Source of the DNA: Luzula sylvatica
Lineage: Eukaryota > Streptophyta > Magnoliopsida > Poales > Juncaceae
Direction of reading: 5' to 3'
Length of the DNA stretch: 64,000 nt
Assembly: GCA_946800325.1 (NCBI GenBank)
Contig: OX326958.1
Coordinates: forward strand, 7,202,001 to 7,266,000
Shown: positions 34,428 through 45,790 of the stretch, in pieces
Position numbering within the stretch: the stretch's first letter is position 1
Layout: each line of letters opens with the position of its first letter
Notes under the pieces: model-generated
What the model was told of the DNA's origin: nothing
Seen by the model: only the letters and a program-made list of their open reading frames with translations
Databases searched by the model: none
Program-made: the position numbers and the translations under genes

Positions 34428-35193
34428 ATGTGCTTCAATCTCCTACACCCCCCTCTTTTCAAGGTTTCATTCGTTCTTCCATTTAATTACATAATCAATG
34501 TTATATAAATCATTTCATTTCTATCTATCTATTTTAACCGAAATCTTTTCGTAACAACACGTAGTGACCACTAAGGGTCACGTGGTGTTCAAGTCATGCA
34601 ATGACAGGCTGACGAACCGGTGCCACGTCTGCTTTCGCACAAACATCTTCTTTCGAAACATCCCTCTCGAAGAAATTCTACAAAGTGCTCGAGTTTTCTG
34701 CCCCAACAAAAAATTTGGTTGCAATGCTCTCATCCCCTATGTCGAGAAACACGAACACCTGAAAACTTGCTCCTTCCCGTGCTCTTGCCCCGAAGAGTCA
34801 TGCGAGTTCTCCAGCTCAGCAAGAGAGATGAAGGACCACCTCATCACTACGCATGCTTGTTCGGTTCATCATTTTCGTTATGGCACGAAATTTGAAGTTT
34901 CGTTATCGGACACGCCCAAGTACAAAATTCTGGCTGCAGATCAGGATGGTTGTATATTCATCCTCAAACCGAGAATGGATCAGATCCTCGGTTTGACTTT
35001 GTCTTTGTTCTGTATTAGGCCAACTGGTACTGGTACTGGCACAGATGAATCGGAGTTCTGGTACGATCTGACGGTGTATGAGGAGTCTATGGGTAGAAGG
35101 ATAATTTTCTTCAGCGCGAGCATCTCGGGATCAACATTGGGACGATGTGTCGAGGACATCAAGACTTTTGCATTGCGCGCTCTCTGGCTCTGA
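34428..35193 (+). pseudogene. SINA-like RING/SIAH zinc-finger gene with damaged RING
   Basis: SINA-like proteins are E3 ubiquitin ligases with an N-terminal RING, SIAH-type zinc fingers and a substrate-binding domain. Here the end of exon 1 is recognisable (CSMCFNLLHPPLF, donor at 34463|34464). The main exon runs to TGA 35193 with GHVVFKSCNDRLTNRCHVC, then CPNKKFGCNALIPYVEKHEHLKTC and a plausible substrate-binding domain (HHFRYGTKFEV...). Problems: the frame into CSMC has a TAA eight codons before the first ATG. The natural exon-2 start would give a TGA, and the in-frame acceptor (AAG|GGT, 34575|34576) drops the third RING cysteine. The Cys after GHVV is Phe. A working RING is therefore unlikely, although the C-terminal part is intact. 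Confidence 0.7.
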
Positions 35194-38133
35194 GAAACAC
35201 TTGCTAAGCTCTGGAAATTTGATGCTCAGCATTTGCATTAAGACAGTCTATGATGAGAATGTGTGTGTGAGTGTATTGTTGTGTTCTTGTTAATGTGATC
35301 ATTTGATTGAATGTTTGGAGTTAATTAACTAGTAATTTGTTATCTAATAATCCTGATGACATATTTATCTGATCCAATTATGTGTTTTTTGCTTAATTTA
35401 CCTTAGATATAAATGCGTTAATGAACACTTTGAGAGAGGATAATACTGTACTGATTAGCATTATTCTCCCCCCTAATTAATTGAACACATAATTCCTTTT
35501 CAACTGCTAAGTTTTTTTTGTATTTTGTCAATGAACACATTCAAATTATCTTTAAAAGGTTTTTTTAAAGTGGAGAGGCAGCCCCAAATATCTAAATGGC
35601 AAGTTATTAGAAATGACATTTATTTCAAATTTAGCATAGTTGATTTACATTCAAGAATATATTTTAATCTCCTGGCTTGTATATATCCATGTTTGATAAG
35701 ATACAAGGAATCTACATTTATTTCAGATTTTACGCGAATACTTCAAAAATCAAGCCGTATTGTATCGGATGCCGTATCGGAAACACATATAATGAATACA
35801 AACCATCAATACTCATATTACAAAACATCAATACTAAACTCATATTATTTCTGACAAGTATGATTTTGATGATCGAGGCACTTCGAATCCAACCACATGT
35901 ACTCCTTCCTGTTCAAACTAGAACCGAATAAAAGTATTTGAATAGATACAGTTGATATTTGAATAGAATCGAATAAAAATACGATGAAAAAATTACAATC
36001 AGGACCAAATCGCAGTTTCGTTGTCGAAATTACTTTCAATTTGGAATTTATTACACCCCTCTTATAATCTCGGTTTCCATGTAGCTCACTGGAATGCCTG
36101 AACCAAGCGTTGACATGAGGTAACTTGCATGAACGAAATATCTGTTACGTTACACAATTATATTACAAAATATAACATTTTGTAGAAAAATGGTATATCA
36201 CGAGAGTATAAAGTACCTGGCAGAATTGATGAAACTGGTGAAAGACAGAAAATCTGACAAAAAATCGCAATTCATTTATGCTAAATTGCTCGATTCTAAC
36301 ATTCCAGTAAAAGAAAAATGAAAACAAAATTTTGAATAGATATTTGAATATAATTCTAATAGACAGGAATTCGGATAGTTTCAATTTGCAATGAAGAACC
36401 CAAATTTAAGCTAAAATGAAACAAAACAAAAAAAATCAAATTTAAAGAAAATTTAAAGAAAATACCGACCTGTATGTTGATCTCAATCTCAACTAAAAAT
36501 CTAAACTCTCGTTGGCTTGAAAGGGATGAACAGTGGCGAAGAGAGAAAGAGAGGGAGAAAGACGCTTGGCCCTAGCATCGCGTCGCCAGCCATCTCGTTG
36601 CCTCCTTCGCTTCGCCCAGCTGCTATCGTGTCGCCCAGCTGCTATCTCGTCACCCAGGGCCATCGTTCGGACAAGAATACCGATTGCCTCGTGGAGCTTC
36701 ATGGATCGAAGAAGAAGATGCACGACGGGGTGTGGTTTGGTTATTTGGTATTTAGGGTTAGAAGAGGGTTTAGGGTTCATTAATGGGTATACAGATATAG
36801 GAATAGATATTGGATTAGGGGTTATGAAATGAAAAAGATATTTAGATTAGCATTAGGGATTAATGAAATGAGGGGTAAATTAGTCAATTGTATTATTATT
36901 TTTTGTTAAATTTAATAAAATTATTAAGCAAAAATAAATTAGACATTAATTATATTTAGTAGGGATAAATATGATATTATGAACTTAAGAGATAAATATG
37001 TAATTTATGAGTAAATAAACATTAAAATAATACTCCATCTTTCTTCCACGTACAAAAACCTGTGCATGAGTCATGACCTAATTTGTGTTTAATAAAAGAG
37101 TATTTTTTGTAATTATTTGTTAATACAAGAAGAAAGACAAGCACAAAAACAATATTCATTTAATTAATTGCAATTTTTTATGATGTATATTTTTTCATTT
37201 TTAGTTAATAATTAATATTTCTTTAATTAGGATGTTTTTCATCTAATTTTTTTCCCTGTATTGTTGTATTTTTTTTTGTAATGTTGTATTTTTGGTTAAT
37301 AAATAATATCTTTTTCTGGCTCGAGTTTTTCTGGCTCGAGTTTGAATTACATAACGTTAACAGTTTTTTTTTTTTGACAACTGAAATTATATATATTCAT
37401 GTTATATCAAATACAAATATATTAACAACGCAAATTATTTTACAAGATTTAAATTACGTAATTCCAACGGTAACAGTTTTTTTTTAACATTAACAAAATC
37501 AAATTTTAAACATTAAATAAATCTTTTTTCTTTTTGCCAGGATAAAATAAAAATTCATATTTTATTTATCAAAATATATAAGTAAATCTTACAAAATTTA
37601 ATTATTTTATTTTCTAAGATTATTATATCGCATTTTAATATTTTAACATTAACATATTAAAAGAAAATGAAAAATAAAATGTTATTTGGTCGATTCGGAT
37701 TTAATCGAGTCTTAAATGAATAAAACATAACCAAAGCAAATAAACGGAATAATGTCATTTTTTCAACCGAACTGATCCAATTAAATCAAAAAATCGAACC
37801 GATTAAATCGAATTCGATCGACTAGCTAATTTGGTCCGGTCCCAAATTAAACCGAACCATTTGAACATCCTCAACAAGTTATTTTGATCACATAATTATA
37901 ACTTTAATGCTGGACTAATTATAAGATTATATATATTAATTGATATTTACCAAATATCAAATAAGATTAACTATATTTAGCTTATTAATATTATATATAT
38001 GTATGCAAAATAATATTAACCATATATTATATATTATATATGTATGCAAAATAAATATCAACCATATAGTATATATGTATGCAGAATAGGTATTTATATA
38101 ACATAACCTCAATAATATTATTTCATAAATTTA
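35194..38133. other. AT-rich intergenic spacer
   Basis: No supported gene. 36500-36800 is GC-richer, with a short internal repeat (CGCCCAGCTGCTATC twice) and overlapping frames on both strands that lack recognisable domains. 36955-37010 carries GATAAATATGATATT and GATAAATATGTAATT, resembling the arms of the MITE at 14127. 37680-37860 contains dispersed AACCGA-type repeats. Confidence 0.5.
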
Positions 38134-38590
38134 AATAGGGGTGTTTATTCGGTCGGTTCGGTTCAAACCGAACCGAATAATGTCAAACCGATTTGAACCG
38201 AACCGAACTAAATTCAAACCGAACCGAACTGTTTTAACTTTCGAACCGATTAAAACCGAACCGAATAAGAAACATTATAATTTTAAAATAAAAATAAATT
38301 TATCCAAAAATTATATTTTATTTATCCAAAAATATAAACACACGTTATAAAATATAATTATATTATTTTATAGAATTATTATATCAATTTTTATGATTTA
38401 ACATTAACATATTAAAAAAATTATGAAAAATGTGATGTTATTTGATCGGTTCAGTTTAACTGGTTTTCCGAACATCTAAACCGATCCGAACCGAATAAAC
38501 CGGACAATATCATTTTTTGAACCGACCGATTCAAATAAACCGAAAAACCGAACCGATTAAACCGAATTCGACCGTTAAACAATGTAATTC
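38134..38590. repeat. Degenerate (AACCG)n-type repeat
   Basis: Two clusters (38140-38270 and 38450-38575) of variations on AAACCGAACCGAA in both orientations are separated by AT-rich sequence. Short open frames across them are compositional. Similar low-complexity patches occur at 37680-37860. Confidence 0.7.
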
Positions 38591-38853
38591 CTAATTCCAA
38601 ACGGTAACTATTTTACAAAAATTTAATTATGTAATTCCAACGGTAACAAAAAAATTTGTAACGTTAAACAAATCTAAGAAATCTACTTAACGGTAACATA
38701 ATATTAATGTTATATGAAATAAACATGGTCCATGCGCATGATAGGTCTAAGAACGAATGTCATAGACACAAAGTGCATATTATAGTCTAAACACCTAAAC
38801 ACCGAGTCTAAGGAAACAATGAATATTCCATCACCACCAGACTATATATCTAA

Positions 38854-39957
38854 TTAAGGGAGGCTCCCTCTCCTTTCTTCTCTCCCCCAAATTCGTTGTC
38901 TCGTCTTTCTCCTTTTTCTCCTTCTCTGAGTTCTCTCTCCCAAATTCATTAGTACTACCACTATCACCCACACGGACACCAAATTCATTGTCTCGTCTTT
39001 CTCCTTTTTCTCCTTCTCTGAGTTCTCTCTCCCAAATTCATTAGTACTACCACTATCACCCACACGGACACCAAATTCATCACACTCGAGAGCCACACGA
39101 TATGAATACTCTGGTCCAGGCTGGCCAGGCGGTCCAACACGGACCACAGACAGAGCTCTATCACCTTGACCAACCCGACTCATCAAAAGTACAAACATTT
39201 GAATTTGATCACTTTCATTATCAACAAGTACTTTAAAAGGAGTCATATACGAAATGGTAAGGCGAAACACAATGCCATAACGGAAAACACTAACGTCCCC
39301 TTCGTGCTCACTTCTTCAATGTTCGAGTAACTTAATGGAAGAGCCAGCGAATTTGCATGATCTTGTGTCTGGGCAGACGCAGCGGACGAACGGGCAGTTG
39401 CTCTTGTGATCGTCTTTTTGGTAGTAAGGGATTCTGGCAGGACAGCCGCGGTTAGGGCAGCAGATTCTAGAAGCTTCTAGAACCATCTCGACGGCCATGT
39501 TGCGAAAGTTCTCTACAGGACCAGTGCAGATATGGCAATTGTTTGAGAGTTTCATGAAGCAACTCGGGCAGTATACGTGTCCAAGAGTGCACTGAAAAAG
39601 GAAAAATATGAGATCTTGAAACAATGGAAGCAATGATAAGGATGAAAAATCAAAATGGATCTAGTACTACACGGGTAAATTAAATCCTCAATTAAAATGA
39701 AAATTAGATAAGAATAGCATAATTGAAACCTGGAAAACAGGGGGACGAAGAGGATGGAAGCAATTGGAGCAGTCAAGCACTTGATGATCGTCGATTTCGA
39801 TTTCGAACTGATCATGCAATATCATCTCCCTCCTCTCTACCGCTCGTGCTTCGTCGATTCTGTCCAATGGTTCTCTTCTAGCCCTAGGGGTAGCCAAAGC
39901 AATTCTTGGTACCGAAGCCGACTGTCTGGTACCAGCCCTGTGCCTAATCCTCGCCAT
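38854..39957 (-). pseudogene. SINA-like E3 ubiquitin ligase gene with one in-frame stop
   Basis: Exon 1 (39957-39730) starts MARIRHRAG and ends with the first half of a RING (LDCSNCFHPLRPPVFQ). A GT-AG intron follows. Exon 2 begins at 39591 with CTLGHVYCPSCFMKLSNNC and CHICTGPVE, so all RING ligands are present. The SIAH-type fingers follow (CCPNRGCPARIPYYQKDDH, CPFVRCVCPDTRSCKF). The frame then hits a single TGA (39318-39316) after SSIKLLEH. The same frame continues beyond it with SEHEGDVSVFRYG and a recognisable substrate-binding domain (ALSVVRVGPPGQPGPEYSYR) to 38854. One base change would account for the break. The C-terminal end is further altered by a 92-bp tandem duplication that shifts frame. 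It could be a recent pseudogene or yield a truncated RING protein of 167 residues. Confidence 0.8.
38888..39071. repeat. 92-bp tandem duplication in the SINA-like gene
   Basis: Units start at 38888 and 38980, with a partial third at 39072. They are nearly identical (CAAATTCGTT versus CAAATTCATT at the start). Because 92 is not a multiple of three, the second unit is read in another frame, converting VRVGDSGSTNEFG into LVSVWVIVVVLMN-type sequence. Confidence 0.92.
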
Positions 39958-40669
39958 TTTCGCCACTAACTCTACTCGTTTAGTCCATTTGCTCTACTTA
40001 ACCGCCAAGTTATAACCGCTTTATGGATAAACAATGGACTTCATATTAACTGTATCTCCGAAAATAAGATATGGGCCTGAAACATGGCGCCATTTTCTGC
40101 ACAAAAATAAAAAAATTATATATAAACAATGAATATGTAATTTTGCTTCTTAATTGTTTGTGTTATTATGTCATATTCTGCACCAAAATTTAGTTGTAAC
40201 TTGTAATATTGGATAAAATATATTTATTATATATTATATTTTTATTAGTTGTAATTTATATATTTTATTTTTACATAAAATATATCAAAATTCTGTTATT
40301 ATATAAATAACTTCTAAATGCTTATAACATTTATTCCAATTTAAAATTTATATTTTTACAATACATTATGTTTATATATGTATGACTTATTTATTCCAAA
40401 AATAAAATTTATATTTTTGTTTTTCAAGTATAATTATTGATGTGTTATAACAATCCGACAATTATCCTATATCTTTTGGAATAAAATATTCGGATATGCC
40501 AGTTAAAATATTCGATATGTATCCGACATGTATCCGATAAGATATGATTAGACTTTTATTTGTTGTCGAAACTTCAAAAATAAAAATAAAAGGAGATAAA
40601 AAAATGAATAATGCAATTGCAATTACTTTAAGAATATGTAATTTTTGTTATCCAACTTCTATATCTAAA

Positions 40670-41572
40670 CTAGCTTTATCCCCGCGCAATTGCGCGGGAC
40701 AACATATCTATTTTTTTACATGTTTTTTACATAATTATTTGAATAGAATTAATTTGTGTGCGAATTAACGCGCGTGCGTTTGAACTCAATTAATCTAATC
40801 ATGACATATTTGCAAATATCATGATGTCAATATATGCATAAGATTCATGAAATTGGTCTATCACATATATTATTTTCTGATATAAGTACAAATAGCATTT
40901 GTTCAGGTGCTTTTAAAATCGATTAATATAATCAGGACATATTCGCAAATATATTTGATGTCAATAGATGCATTATAGTTACGGTTCATTAAAGGATCAC
41001 AATGTGTCATATGTATACAACGGGCAAATGACAAAAAAAACTCGCACAAATTTGAGGTTACAAAATTTCATATATACCCGTGCAAAATGAGCAAATACAA
41101 AAAAAATTGAAAAGCAAAAAAATGACCAAAATGTAAAAAAGAAAAAAATTGAGTAAAAAGGAAAATTACAAAAAAAAATTTGAACTTACGAAATTGCATA
41201 CATAACCCGGCCTAATGAGCAAATTAAAAAAAATTGGAAAATAAGAAAAAATTATCAAAATGTAAAAAAGGACCAAAATATAAAATAAAAAAATGATCAA
41301 AATGTAAAAAATGACCAAAATGTAAATAAGCAAAAAAAAGACTAAAATATAAATTAGGTGACGTGACCTCATGTATGATCAAGAATTTTGTTTACTTTAT
41401 ACATATTATTAATTAAAATTTAATAACATTAATTAAAATTTATACATATAGGTGGAGCAAGGAGGAGGTTCCAATTTTCATTAAATACAATTTATACATA
41501 TAGGTGACGTGGAGCAAGGAGGAGGTCCCAATTTTGTTTGATTTATACATAACATTAATAATAATAATTAGA
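40670..41572 (-). mobile_element. Non-autonomous Helitron
   Basis: On the minus strand it starts TCTAATTATTATTATTAATG at 41572 after a host A. It ends with the perfect 18-bp palindrome CCCGCGCAATTGCGCGGG (40681-40698), a short spacer and CTAG at 40670, followed by a host T. The 903-bp interior has a duplicated GTGGAGCAAGGAGGAGGT block near the 5' end and low-complexity AAAATGTAAAAA repeats. No Rep/helicase frame is present. Confidence 0.75.
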
Positions 41573-42494
41573 TAGGGGCAAAAATAACCCAGAACTTTTT
41601 GTAAAAAAAAATCCTCACTTTTTGGATACTCTAAAAATAATCCTCCAAATAAGATTTCATTTTTAATTATCCCTATAGAAATAACGTAAACATTTTTTGG
41701 AGTTGAACTTTTTTTGGATCAAAATATCTCTTTATTTTCCATATTAATTTTATTAAAAGTTTTTTAATTATTTTAAAAATCTCCATAAATATTTTTTTAA
41801 CATATTCTAATTTAAAAAAAGCTATATGTCATATGCATAATTTTAATCTTTCATTTATTATATATTTTTTCATACAAAACTATCATTAAATAAGAAAAAA
41901 CAAACAATGATATGAAAAAGTTTCTGAAAATATCTTGACAAGCATATTATTTTAGAATTTAGTTTTTTTTCTAAATATTTGTAACTAAAATTAGTTGCTA
42001 TATTTTTTTGCCTGGGTATCGTCGCTAGTCTTAATTTTAACAGTTATTTTAATTTCGACATCTAGTTTGATTTCAGAAGCTAGTTTTATTAACAATTAAT
42101 GAACATTAAAACTAAAGGTTAAAATAATATTATTCTATGGGGATATTTTCATAAATATTTCTTTATATCATTGTTTATTTTTATTAGTTAATTCTAGTTT
42201 TGTATGACAATATATATAACTAATCAAATATTAAAATTATGTATATGAAACTAAATAGATATATAATTTCTTTTCAAAATTAAAGATGAAACTTTTCAAG
42301 GTAAAATAAACAAGCGAGGGCATTTACTATGCCTCCACAACTTATGTTTCTCATGCTATATACATATTCCGAGAAATGTTAATGGAGATAATTAACAACC
42401 CAATTAACATAGAAAAAATGAATTAAATATTAATTTCAACATATCGATAAAAGTTCTGCTAATTAATTAATAATCAGTTTTTAATATATATTAA

Positions 42495-43036
42495 GGGCTA
42501 GGTTCAATGGCCAACACTTTTGTTTGGCCAACTTGGCCAACAACGTTTATTTCTCAAATTATATAAACGAAAATTAAATTTTAACCGTATAGATGTAATA
42601 TATATCATTTAGATATGTTGTAGAACAAATTTTGTTTCGTTTGTATTTTTTTATCTCACAAAATCGATAAGCTATTTTCACAACCGTCTATTTCGGTATT
42701 TTTTTGGATTTCGATGAAAGAAAAGTCGAAACATTGTAAAAATTAATCTAAAGTCTATCAATATAATTTAAATTAAATCCAATGAAAAAAAATTCGAATT
42801 TTAAAATTGATTTCATGATGAATCATGTCGTAAATATTGTCATCCGTCAATATCTTTACGTATCGTGATGGAGATGATAAAACTATTTATTTTTCATGAA
42901 ATTAAATCTATAACATTCTCAAGTGATGTATATCACATCTAAGCGGTTGGATTTTTATTTTCATGTATATATTGTGAGAAATAAACGTTGTTGGCCGAGT
43001 TGGCCAAACAAGAGTGTTGGCCATTGAACCTAGCCC
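42495..43036. mobile_element. Mutator-like MITE
   Basis: 542 bp with terminal inverted repeats of about 60 bases, beginning GGGCTAGGTTCAATGGCCAA and including TTGTTTGGCCAACT and AACGTTTATTTCTCA. It is flanked by perfect 9-bp target duplications ATATATTAA (42486-42494 and 43037-43045), which places it with Mutator-like elements. No coding frame inside. Confidence 0.85.
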
Positions 43037-44210
43037 ATATATTAATTATTATTAGCAACCCAATTAACACTTTTGGATATTAATTATTGATCAGTTTTTT
43101 TTATATCTATTTTTGTTATTCAAATTTATCCAGATTCAGAACTTCATATTTTTTTTTACACTATACATTTTACCATTAGATACTTTTGTATTTTCTCACA
43201 TTACATATTTTCATATTTTCTTTCATATTTTCGTGTTATGTAAATTAGTAAAATTTAATAAAATAAATATTTATATCTCGAAACTAGTGGCAAATCAAAA
43301 ACCATGTCCGTGTCTAGTTTAAAATTTCGCTCAAAACTCAAGTTTAAAATTTCGTATAAAATTTCCTTATAAAACGGAAATATCAATTAATATACGTTAG
43401 CGTTAATGCATTTACTATCTAATGACAACACTTCAATAAATTGAGGTATTTATATATTTTTATTAATAAAGGTCGAGGATATATTAAGAGGATAAATAAT
43501 TTTTTCATTCATAAAATGTTGCAAGGTAAATTAAGCAAAAAAAATACAATTGGATCCAGATAAATATGTAATCATGATTAGATAACAAATTACTAGTTAA
43601 TTAGCTCCAAACATTTAATCAAATGATAACATTAACAAGAACACAACACACACACACACAAATTCTGAAGAGAATAACTGCAAGTAATATTATGATGTAT
43701 GCAGTCACTATCAACGTGGGAGTTATTAACTGAAAGTACGGATCACTTGACACGTCTCACGTTATTTATAAAACAGAAAATTATGGAATCTTGGTTCACG
43801 ATGGACCGTCTATAAAATAACTCATTATTCTTGGCAAACCATATCTCCGATTTATCCTCCTCCTAAAATTCAAACGGGGCAACGGCTTTAGTGAAGCCAT
43901 TTTCCTGAATTGCCCTCTAAAGATGTGATATTACTTTGGTGGGGTTACTGGTTAGTTGAGTCCATATTTGGCGTCTCACAAAATCTGGATATAACTCCTC
44001 CATAACTCAGCAATTAACCGGATTTCTCGTTAATTGGGCCGTACGGTAATATGAATGTTCTTATTTTGTTGGGGTTATCAGTTACGTTGCACGGATACGA
44101 ATGCGGGTATCGTATTCGATACGATACGAATAAAACGATACGGTAATTTTAAAAAAAATATGAAATACAATATGTCTATTATATATAATATTTTGTTATT
44201 TTATTAATTC

Positions 44211-44214
<4 letters not shown>

Positions 44215-44300
<86 letters not shown>
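44215..44300. repeat. (AT)n microsatellite, about 43 units
   Basis: Uninterrupted alternating AT over about 86 bases, the longest in the window. It can extrude as a cruciform and is likely unstable. Confidence 0.97.
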
Positions 44301-44303
<3 letters not shown>

Positions 44304-45589
44304 ATATTTTTATATATTATATATTTGACATAAAATATATCTAAAATTTGTTTTTACAGAAATGATTTTATTTTTATTTTTCAAGTATATTTATATATAC
44401 GTTAGAAGTATCTGTTATTATTTTAAAATAAAATATTCCGATATGTCACGTGAAGTATCGGATACGTATTCGACGAATATCGAAAACGATACGGCTTGAT
44501 TTTTGAAGTATTCCGCAAAATATATTTTATTTTTTTTTGGAAATTCGTGTTTAACAGGCAAGCGACTGAAAGGACAGTCCTATGCAGGCCTATTAATGTG
44601 CACTCTGATCAATCCTGATTAATGAGACTATGATCTATGTTTGAATTTTGAATCCAGCTTTCAAAGGTCCCATTAATTCAGATATTCCCTACATATAGTC
44701 ATATCAATGTAATTTTCAACATCAAAACTCGATTTTGTTAATGGTGCAGGAGGTTGTTCTTTAGGAAAAAGGTGGATCTCGATGAATTTTAATTTTCCCC
44801 GCACCTAGTAGAGCGGTATGTTTAGTTTTCTTCTGACGCAAAATGCTCCTAATGTTAATTGGGAGACGATACGATATGTTTAGAAAGTAGAAATTCAATG
44901 ATTTTTTTCTTATGAATGCCGGATTTTTTGCTAGTTTTGGTTATTTATAAATTGATTGTTTTTGTTAATTTCGATTTCCGGATAGATTTAATAATTAATA
45001 GAGACACATAAGGGATAAATAAAGGCAATTAAGGAAGAAGAGAATCAGAAGATTTAATTGTTGGCAACAATGTCTTTTTTGGATATGGGTATGTTTACTA
45101 GGTAGTAATTCAATAATTTTGTCATAGATTTGTTGGCAACTAAGACGTGATGACATATTAATTTATTATGTTTTTCTACATATCATAATTCTTTTAATTA
45201 GTTTTTTTATTTTTTTGTTCTCGGATGACATGTCATTTGTGTAAGGGCCATGGGCATATATTTAGATTTTAATCAATTTTCTGAGAAGTTGTAAGAATAC
45301 AGGGTGATCTACACATTCCAAAAAACTGTCAATAGTATAATTTTATGTGTATCTCTATAAATTCAAAATATTATATCTACCCCAAAAAATAATAAAAATT
45401 TTCTTTAGTGCACCAAAAGTTTTTCAACTGTTGGTTCCCTTGAATTGAAATGTCCAGATTAAATTAACAAAACGACTCAATTTATTCAGCCGGCCAAAAT
45501 CTCTATTCAGAATGTTACAAGTTTTTACCAATATTTTACAAAGAGGATAAAAAGACAATAATATTATCTTTCCGGTCACGCGTGGGTAG

Positions 45590-45790
45590 GGGTGTCAATG
45601 AGACGGATATTGTCCGAATCGATCCGAAATGTATCCGAAAAAATATCCGGATCTGAAATAAAATATCCGGGTCTGAAAAAATATCTGGATCCGGCGGATT
45701 CGGAATCGTATCCGTTTTTACGGATATGGATCCGGATCTAGAAGTTAATTTTTGATGGATCCGGATACTATCCATATCCGAATTTTTTTT
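45590..45790. repeat. Degenerate (ATCCGG)n-type repeat
   Basis: Many variants of GGATCCGGAT and ATATCCGGATC within 200 bases, in both orientations, preceded by GGGGTGTCAATGAGACGG. This is a common kind of dispersed plant repeat. The overlapping minus-strand frame is not a gene. Confidence 0.7.

Noticed and set aside
36490..36832. Overlapping frames on both strands
   Set aside because: GC-richer patch with short internal repeats. None of the three peptides shows a recognisable motif.
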